Made by a program: the position numbers and the translations under genes. Positions 57,962 through 64,000 of a stretch of DNA of 64,000 bases are shown here, piece after piece. The DNA is from Trebouxia sp. TZW2008 (Eukaryota; Chlorophyta; Trebouxiophyceae; Trebouxiales; Trebouxiaceae). Below the pieces are notes generated by a model. That model had not been told where the DNA came from, did not search any database, and was given only the letters and a program-made list of their open reading frames with translations. Within the stretch, counting starts at the first letter, position 1, and every line of letters begins with the position of its first letter. The stretch covers positions 1 to 64,000 of the forward strand of contig BDIU01000456.1 in the NCBI GenBank assembly GCA_002118135.1. The letters run 5' to 3'.

Positions 57962-59575
57962 CTAGCTAGGCGCATCACTGCCTGGCTTGACAGCGTCCTG
58001 CCTCTCCTCAATGACATGTTTGCCATGCCCTTTCATAAAGCTAGGCAAGGGCAAATCCTTTGTCCAGTCATCCTGAGCCTTGGCCCTGCAAGACCGAATT
58101 TCTGTTGTGTATCCCAAGATGTGTCAAATAGTACACGAATGTATGTGAGGAGATTTTGCAGAATGTGTGTCCCGTGCATCTAGACATTATGAGATTTAAC
58201 ATGGCTTGGAATGTTGCGCAGCTGCAGCATGTTTGAACAAGCATGCTACAAACTTTTCCAGCAGATGAGGTGCAGTAAGATGGACAGGACAGACACAATG
58301 CATGGGAACAATGGTCAGACATAAATTGTTATGAGACTTAGACACATGTACTCACCAACTCAGAAAGGTGCTGTCTGCTAAGCAGGCTGTGTTGACCACC
58401 AGCAGCTGATGCTTGACTGGCACCTTCCAGAAGTTGAAGCCTTGTATGAAGGGCCAGTATACACATTCAGCCAGGAAAGTGGGAATGAAGTCTTGCCGTA
58501 TCCGATTTTTGACATCCTGTGAATAGCAAAGAGTCAGCTCAAGCTCTATGCCTCTGTTTGCAGTCAGCAGATACACAGCGCTGCTTGCTGTCAGAGAACT
58601 GCAATCAACATTTGCGCCTTACCCAAAGCGACCTTGGAACCAAAGATTTCTATGTGCTTGTCTAAGCGAAGTGCTGATTTGATGAATTGAATTGGCCAGC
58701 GCTGCCATAACATCAAGGGTGGCTCAAAAGTTGCGCATGAGCATACTGTTGAACACAGAACTAATTGACATTGGACAACGTCAGATATGCAATAGAGTTT
58801 GCACATGTCTGCAGCGTCTATGAGCATGTTGCTAAATGCATGGGTGTGTCAGTTTGTGTTTGATACAAGCAGTACCTGCAGCGAGCCCCCTTCAGCCAAA
58901 GTCATCCAGGCAAAGTAGCCACCCACATGGACAGGGCCAAACAGCAACTCATCCCCTAGGACTTTGGCTAATACAAAACCGAATGTGCCTATCTTGAAGT
59001 AGCGTGTAACTGCCTTGTCCATGCCCATGTAGAAGTAATGGCCAATGGGACCTGCATGGTTGCAAGACCATGATTGCAAAGACATTGCTGTTGCTGAGCA
59101 GCATTCACCATAAGCTGCATGAGCTCTGGTCTTAGCAGTTCTGCACATCAAAAAACAAAAGTGGTTCAAAATTTATGCATACCTATAACAGTTGCGCCGT
59201 ATGCTGCTGTGGACAGTGTGCGTCTCCTGTCTGGTTTCTGCACATGGTACGTATCGCTGTTGCTGCACTATCATAAAAGTTGACAGCGAACGGAATCACA
59301 AGGGCAGCAATGCAGCAGAATTTCTGAGGAAGGCTTACATGCTTGCCATCAATCCTCTGAGCAAACATATCGCCCAAGCCCCTGCAGCCCGCGAAGATGT
59401 CTCGAGACAGCGAGCAACTGGCGAAACAAAGGCTTCATGACTGGAGAAGGCTTCAGACAACATACCACAGGATTGTGCTGGTTGCCATCTGTGTTTGCAG
59501 CGGTCTCTTCCGCAGTGAATGCTCATACCCACGCCAAAGACTGATGAGGCCTCTCCCTAGGGCTGGAGAGCTCAT
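57962..59575 (-). CDS. Mpv17/PMP22 family membrane protein
   Basis: Six exons: 59466-59575, 59339-59381, 59183-59237, 58876-59051, 58356-58516 and 57962-58085; 222 residues, the normal size. The family signature is complete: LWRGYEHSLRKRPLQTQMAT, GLGDMFAQRIDGKH, DRRRTLSTAAYGATVIGPIG, HYFYMGMDKAV, KVLGDELLFGPVHV, and QDFIPTFLAECVYWPFIQGF with FWKVPVKHQLLVVN. Four short membrane helices are expected. Members sit in the inner mitochondrial, peroxisomal or plastid membrane and may form small channels; the site here cannot be told from the sequence, and there is no obvious presequence. The tail (about 40 residues) is hydrophilic. Confidence 0.94.
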
Positions 59576-60448
59576 TTCGGACTCCACTCAAATGCCACTA
59601 GGAAATGTGCAAGCTTCGCAGCGATCTGGGTTGAATGCCAGATAGGTCAATACCGCGACGGAAGCGTCGCTTTGCAAGCTCAGCAGTCCTGTGGCGCTGA
59701 CAAATGCCTTGCAGGTCAGTTGCAGGTGGCCTATGTGTAGCCAGTTGAACTTGCCAAGTGCAAGCAAGCCTCTGCTTAGGATCTGCTGGTCGCAACCGAA
59801 CAACACAACCGACTGACTATGCGGCAATCGGCTTCGTTAGCAACAGTGATGCCCTGCGATCGCTACCAGCTGCTTTGACATCTACACCGATACACAGAAC
59901 ACCGCACACTCAGGGTCGTAGAGTGCAAAACCTACCAGCAGTGCAGCTGAAGGCTCACCTGCAAGGGCACTTCATGACTCATCGTTGCAAACCATGCGCA
60001 GCACAATGTTGACTAGCTGCTATGTTGCACATTCGACTGCGTTGCTTCCACACGAGATTCGATACAAAGTAGGGACACAATGTTGCATATGTCATTCTAT
60101 GACGCAACAGCTGTAGCAATGCATTGCACGTAGAATGTACAGTTGATGTATCCAATTTTTCAGTACAGCAAACTCGCATACTTTACGCATGAACATAGAA
60201 TATACTGTGTACTGAGTTTCACTAGTAGTACTGTTGCTGTGTGGACACAGCCTGATCTGGCTGCAATGCCATGATTGAAAGCCAGGGTAACAGACTGTGA
60301 TAGACCAAACTTTGTCAATGAGTGTAAATGTCGAATTCGAGCAACAATCAAACAGGTTGCTGAAACGCTTTCAGCACATACAAAGACAAAAGGCTGCTGA
60401 ATGTTGCCAAGTGCATTGCTTGCATGCAGTGCCATCTCATGAACCATG
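59576..60448. other. Intergenic, Mpv17-like 5' / hydrolase 3'
   Basis: 873 bp. It must contain the Mpv17-like promoter and the 3' UTR of the hydrolase. Frames of 60-85 codons occur on both strands but none resembles protein. No repeat was seen. Confidence 0.4.
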
Positions 60449-63400
60449 TCACAGCTCTTCTGATGCATGATTACTGACCACACGTTGCGGCGTGTTTCTG
60501 CCAGCATTTGAACCAAAGACCTTGAGTTCAGTCCCCAGCGAGTCTACAGTCGGTGTCCTTGGAAGCACATCATTGTTCTTGTTTGCCAGTTCATGTCCCA
60601 CAGGAACCGTGATGTTGGGGTTTCTAGGGAAAATCCAGCCTGCAGACCTGTCTGATACATACAGGGTCTTCTGAACAACAGTGTCAGCTGTCACTTCGAA
60701 AATTTGAAGGTCATCAGCAATGGCAAGCGGCCCTGCACCACAAGGACGGTGTAAGACTGTGGGATAGGTTGTATGATGTTGGCATGGGGTGTACGGTGTT
60801 TGTGGTATGGGTTCTGAGCTTCTGGTGGTTTCAATGCATATATGTATATGTGGTTGGCATCGCTTACAGATACATGATGACTTGAGCTAGACAAATGACA
60901 GGTGGCAAAGCAAGGCGTTTGCAACAAATGTCACAGGTAGTGCTGTGATTACGGTCAAATGTACACAGCTGAAGACAGCACTGTCCATATGCCAATGCAT
61001 GAAGCTCAATTGCCGGGCATGACAGATGCACTTGAGCCTCAAAACACAAACATGCACTGAAAGTTCGCCATTTCTGGCAGCTGTGAGTGGCACTGTACAA
61101 CAGCAGCCGGCGCTGACTAAAATAAGAAGATTTACCAGTGGGGTATGTGGATCTGATGGCAGTGATGATTGGAACGTAGGTGTGTGGGTTCACGCTCAAA
61201 TGGGTGGCAATTGCCAGGCGAGGCTTGGTTGCTTGGAAGATCTGCCCCACCTCAGCATTGTTTGTGTGATTCTGCGCGCACAGGCTGGTTGTTACAAGTA
61301 TATGTAGTCTGTATATATTACATAGTATGATGGTCATGTTGCAATCAAGCTTCCTGTACATTAAGCTTGCTTGATTGTTTCTGCATTCAGTCAGCATCAG
61401 CATCAGCATCAGCATCAGCATCAGCATCAGCAGATACATGCCATACACTGCCGAGCATGTATAGATTTGTCTCCAGTTCCTTCTGTTGCTCACTGTTTTG
61501 TCTGACATCCGATAGTTGAACACCAAACGTGCAATTTGTGATGCTCAAGACAAGCCTGCCTGACAAAACAGGACTTGTGCCATACACACCTAGCAATGTA
61601 TGCTGAAAAGTGAAATGATGATGACTACTATTATTGCTCCTTGAGCAATGTCTCTTTCAGGTCTGCCTCTGGTCATCTTGCTCTCCAGATCTTGCACAGC
61701 ATGGTGGCTTGAGCATTTGAATGCAGTTTCAGGCACAAAACAATCTTAGAGTTTGCTTACCAGAACAATGTTTTTTTGCCAGTCAAGGAGGCCTTCAAAG
61801 GACTCTAGGGGACCGCGAGTCTCATGTAAGATGATGTCACTCCCGTTTGCAAACTGGACGAACGTTTCCAGGGGCACTGTGTCCCCTGAATGAGCACCAC
61901 CAGGAGTCAAATCACATTCTCAAGCAGCAAGTCCACCCTCAAGTCATGAGAGAATTACGAAAAGTGACTTTCTCACAACGATTGCTAGTTGTCTGCAGCC
62001 ACAGATGCAGCGACTTTGAGACTATATCAAGGTCTAGGAGTACACGCAGTCTAGCATAAGAGGCAGGCTTGGTCAGAAAGAGTCCATTGTAGCAGAAAAC
62101 TCAGACGCTCAAGGAAGAGGGTACATTGATGCTCATGCAACTCTATGACAATTGTATGATCACTTCGAAGCCAGCAAAGAAAACAGATGCAACAGGAAGC
62201 TGCAATTGCTAACATGCTAGTCAGCGCAATGCATGCATATTCCTTTTATCGCTAACAACGTGAGCACCTCAGGCGTATCACAACGACAGATGATGCAACA
62301 AAGAAGGCGTCACTGCTACTCATGCTGTTCAGTGCAATGAATGAGGTGCAATGCTGACAGGACAATCACCTGAGAAGGTGAATTTGAGCCCATTCCATTC
62401 AAGCCGGTAAGCAACTGGCCCTGGCGTATAGTGCACAGCAATGTTTGAGAAGATCTTGACGCCATTCTGGTCATACACCAACTGGTTGGTACGGTTGTAG
62501 GGAAACTCATGCTCGATGATCGAATTCCCAACAGGGTACTCTCCAACATAGTGGCGGGCAGCCTGATCCCAAGCCAGAAACTGCACAGCCACTCAGTGAG
62601 CGTACTTGCTGCCCAAAGATCTGCGGAGCCATTGAGCAATGTATTTTCTCCATCCAAGGATCTGCAGGGTAAGTGGTTGTTATACTTGCTGCTCATAAGT
62701 CTGCATACCACTTGGTGAATATGCTTGCTACCCAAACAACTGCACAGCCATTCAGTGATTGCTTGTGCTGCTCTAGATGCTGTTGGGCAGGCTTTGTACA
62801 GCAACCATATAATCAGCAACCATATATCCAAGCAGGAGCAATCAGGTGATGAGTTTCAGCAGGGCTGGGCGGGTATGAGCTGATACCATGCTTCCTCTCG
62901 CTACAGCTGATGCTGCTGTGCACAACAGTCTCATGAATATGTCACTGTATATGTTCTTCAACAGTTCAGGAACAGACTAGTATTATGACCAGGTTACAAT
63001 GTAATGTATGGTACAATTTGGTATATATGGTATGCAATAGCATTCTGCAGTTGGCTGACAATGGAGACACAAAGGCAAAGTACACATGCAGGGGCTGCTC
63101 ATATTCGAGAAGCTCGAGTGAGGTGCGCATTACATAGCTGGACGGTGAGACTTACAGCTTTCATACCCTCCAGGGTTGCATTCAACCCATACTTGGGGTG
63201 TTGCCCTGATGGCCCCCAAACTTCCAAAGGCACTGTTCTGTACCCCACGGCATACAGCGGCGGCAGGTCAGAGATGTGGTCTGAATGCAGATGCGTCAGG
63301 AACACCTGCATATGTGATGAGACATATACATGCACATGTCATGAGGATCTTTTCAGGCAGCAATCTGGAGGATTGAAGACCATAACATGCCTGGTCAGCC

Positions 63401-63830
63401 ACAGATGCAATTCCAGTCCAGACAGATCAAATACACCTGGCCCAACAAGCCTTCACCCAGAGCAAGCGACGCCAGCAGGTGAGACTTGTGGTCTGAGTGC
63501 AAATGCGTGAAGATGCATAAGCATCATTCTCGGTGATTTCAAACATCATGACAGACACTGATGGTCTCCCAATTGACAGGCAACAATGACATCTAACGCA
63601 AGTTCTTCCGTGACCAGGTCATGATGATCACCAATAGTTTCTGCCCAATGGCAAATCAGCTGTGTACCTTTGTGATCCTACTGCGATCAACCCCAGAGGC
63701 AATCAGGTTCTGGAGTGAGTCAGTACCAACATCAAACAGGAAGACTTGCCCGTCACCAAGCTCCACCAAGTATGAGCTGGCCACCTGAGCCTTGTTGACA
63801 TTAGGGGTGCCTGTCCCCAAAAGTGTGAGC
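60449..63830 (-). CDS. Metallo-beta-lactamase-fold hydrolase (RNase Z-like), 5' incomplete
   Basis: Six exons: 63668-63830, 63156-63305, 62370-62580, 61761-61885, 61136-61271 and 60449-60732, about 356 residues. The reading frame enters the first of these in phase 2 at a CTGCATGCAG acceptor, with no in-frame ATG upstream; the start exon is beyond 64000 or unrecognised. Fold landmarks: LTLLGTGTPNVNKAQVASSY and LFDVGTDSLQNLIASG, then VFLTHLHSDHISDLPPLY, the metal-binding HxHxDH. Next come EVWGPSG, SIIEHEF, TFSGDTVPLE, SDIILHET and RLAIATHLS, supplying further His and Asp ligands. The layout is that of RNase Z/arylsulfatase-like MBL enzymes, but the exosite arm of tRNase Z was not seen. The C-terminal 80 residues (LAIADDLQIFEVT, SDRSAGWIFPRN) occur in a group of secreted or organellar MBL proteins. 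The substrate is unknown. Confidence 0.83.
61391..61432. repeat. Hexanucleotide microsatellite (TCAGCA)7
   Basis: Seven perfect tcagca units in an intron of the hydrolase. It lies 100 bp from a dispersed repeat copy. Confidence 0.95.
61539..61608 (-). repeat. Dispersed short repeat, copy 4 (inverted)
   Basis: The reverse strand reads attgctaggtgtgtatggca, caagtcctgttttgtcagg and caggcttgtcttgagcatcac, the best match to the consensus of the other copies. It is in an intron of the hydrolase, in sense with it. Confidence 0.75.
62583..62770. repeat. Echo ladder of hydrolase exon 3 start
   Basis: The acceptor edge (ctgcacagccactcagtgag, cttgctgcccaaagatctgc) recurs in worn form near 62640, 62686 (cttgctgctcataagtctgc) and 62725 (cttgctacccaaacaactgc, acagccattcagtga), at steps of about 40-60 bp. 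Confidence 0.7.
63470..63525. repeat. Echo of hydrolase exon 2 start
   Basis: gtggtctgagtgcaaatgcg repeats the exon edge at 63278-63300 (gtggtctgaatgcagatgcg), about 205 bp upstream in gene sense. The exon piece copied is the one coding for the HLHSDH metal motif. Confidence 0.8.
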
Positions 63831-64000
63831 CTGCATGCAGCTGGAAAATCCTTCGAAGATTGAAAGGAACCAGGTGTGAATGCGATCAGACCGCAGCTTC
63901 GGTGCGCTTGCGAAGCGGAGTTTATAATAGGGGTTCAAGCTAAAGGTTGCCGAAGACTTTGCTTCCTCAGCAAGCGATCAAGTGTCGTTTCCTGATGTTC

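Noticed and set aside
60864..61526. 220-codon minus-strand frame
   Set aside because: It overlaps a real hydrolase exon in the same frame, but the rest is intron, including the hexanucleotide repeat and Met/Leu run; not a gene of its own.
61387..61596. Acidic repeat protein (Ala-Asp run)
   Set aside because: The run comes from the TCAGCA microsatellite and the rest from the dispersed repeat; no splice phase links it to the hydrolase.

Overview
The window is nuclear DNA of a photosynthetic eukaryote, most likely a green alga (Chlorophyta, perhaps a trebouxiophyte; the class is inference). Every well-supported gene is cut by several spliceosomal introns (GT-AG, two GC-AG). Three products are plastid or thylakoid types of green plants: a PsbP-like protein, a thylakoid rhodanese-like protein and a PyrP2-type flavin-pathway phosphatase. 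Others match plant versions of eukaryotic genes: a plant-type sphingosine-phosphate lyase, a DCL/DUF3223 protein and a TEY MAP kinase. Exon models were built by hand; in each main gene the splice phases close without a frame break.

Layout, left to right: DCL-domain protein (-, 422-1376) divergent from RPA43, a Pol I subunit with a huge Lys/Ala tail (+, 1641-5790); elongation factor 2 in 13 exons over 10.4 kb (-, 6407-16830); a doubtful small ORF (+, 17039); sphingosine-1-phosphate lyase (-, 17489-21836) divergent from a MAP kinase (+, 22393-24723); PsbP-like protein (-, 25117-26516) divergent from TSR3, an 18S rRNA modification enzyme (+, 26764-28451); a KCTD/BTB protein with a novel N-terminal region (-, 28795-32809); a thylakoid rhodanese-like protein with an inserted LEA-like repeat block (-, 33461-39129); a Crinkler-type nuclease-like/kinase fusion interrupted by an assembly gap (-, 40096-42983); a decayed LINE fragment (-, 45845-46801); PyrP2-type phosphatase (+, 47109-49340); stomatin-like SLP2 (-, 50004-53341) divergent from TSPO (+, 53992-56164); an Mpv17/PMP22 protein (-, 57962-59575); and a metallo-beta-lactamase-fold hydrolase whose first exon lies outside or is unresolved (-, 60449-63830).

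The genes are housekeeping loci with no shared pathway. Ribosome production and use is over-represented (RPA43, EF2, TSR3), as are organelle membranes (SLP2, TSPO, Mpv17, PsbP-like, rhodanese-like). They mostly sit in divergent or convergent pairs with short shared promoters.

The most unusual property is structural. Introns repeatedly hold decayed tandem copies of the adjoining exon edge, splice site included. These 'exon echoes' occur in EF2 (at least six exon edges), the lyase, the rhodanese-like gene, SLP2, TSPO and the hydrolase, as single copies or ladders with 100-250 bp steps. They suggest local tandem duplication across exon-intron borders as a main route of intron growth here. The second lead is the Crinkler-type nuclease/kinase fusion. 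There is also a pogo/Tigger-like MITE family with a clean TA-flanked copy and a four-copy short dispersed repeat.
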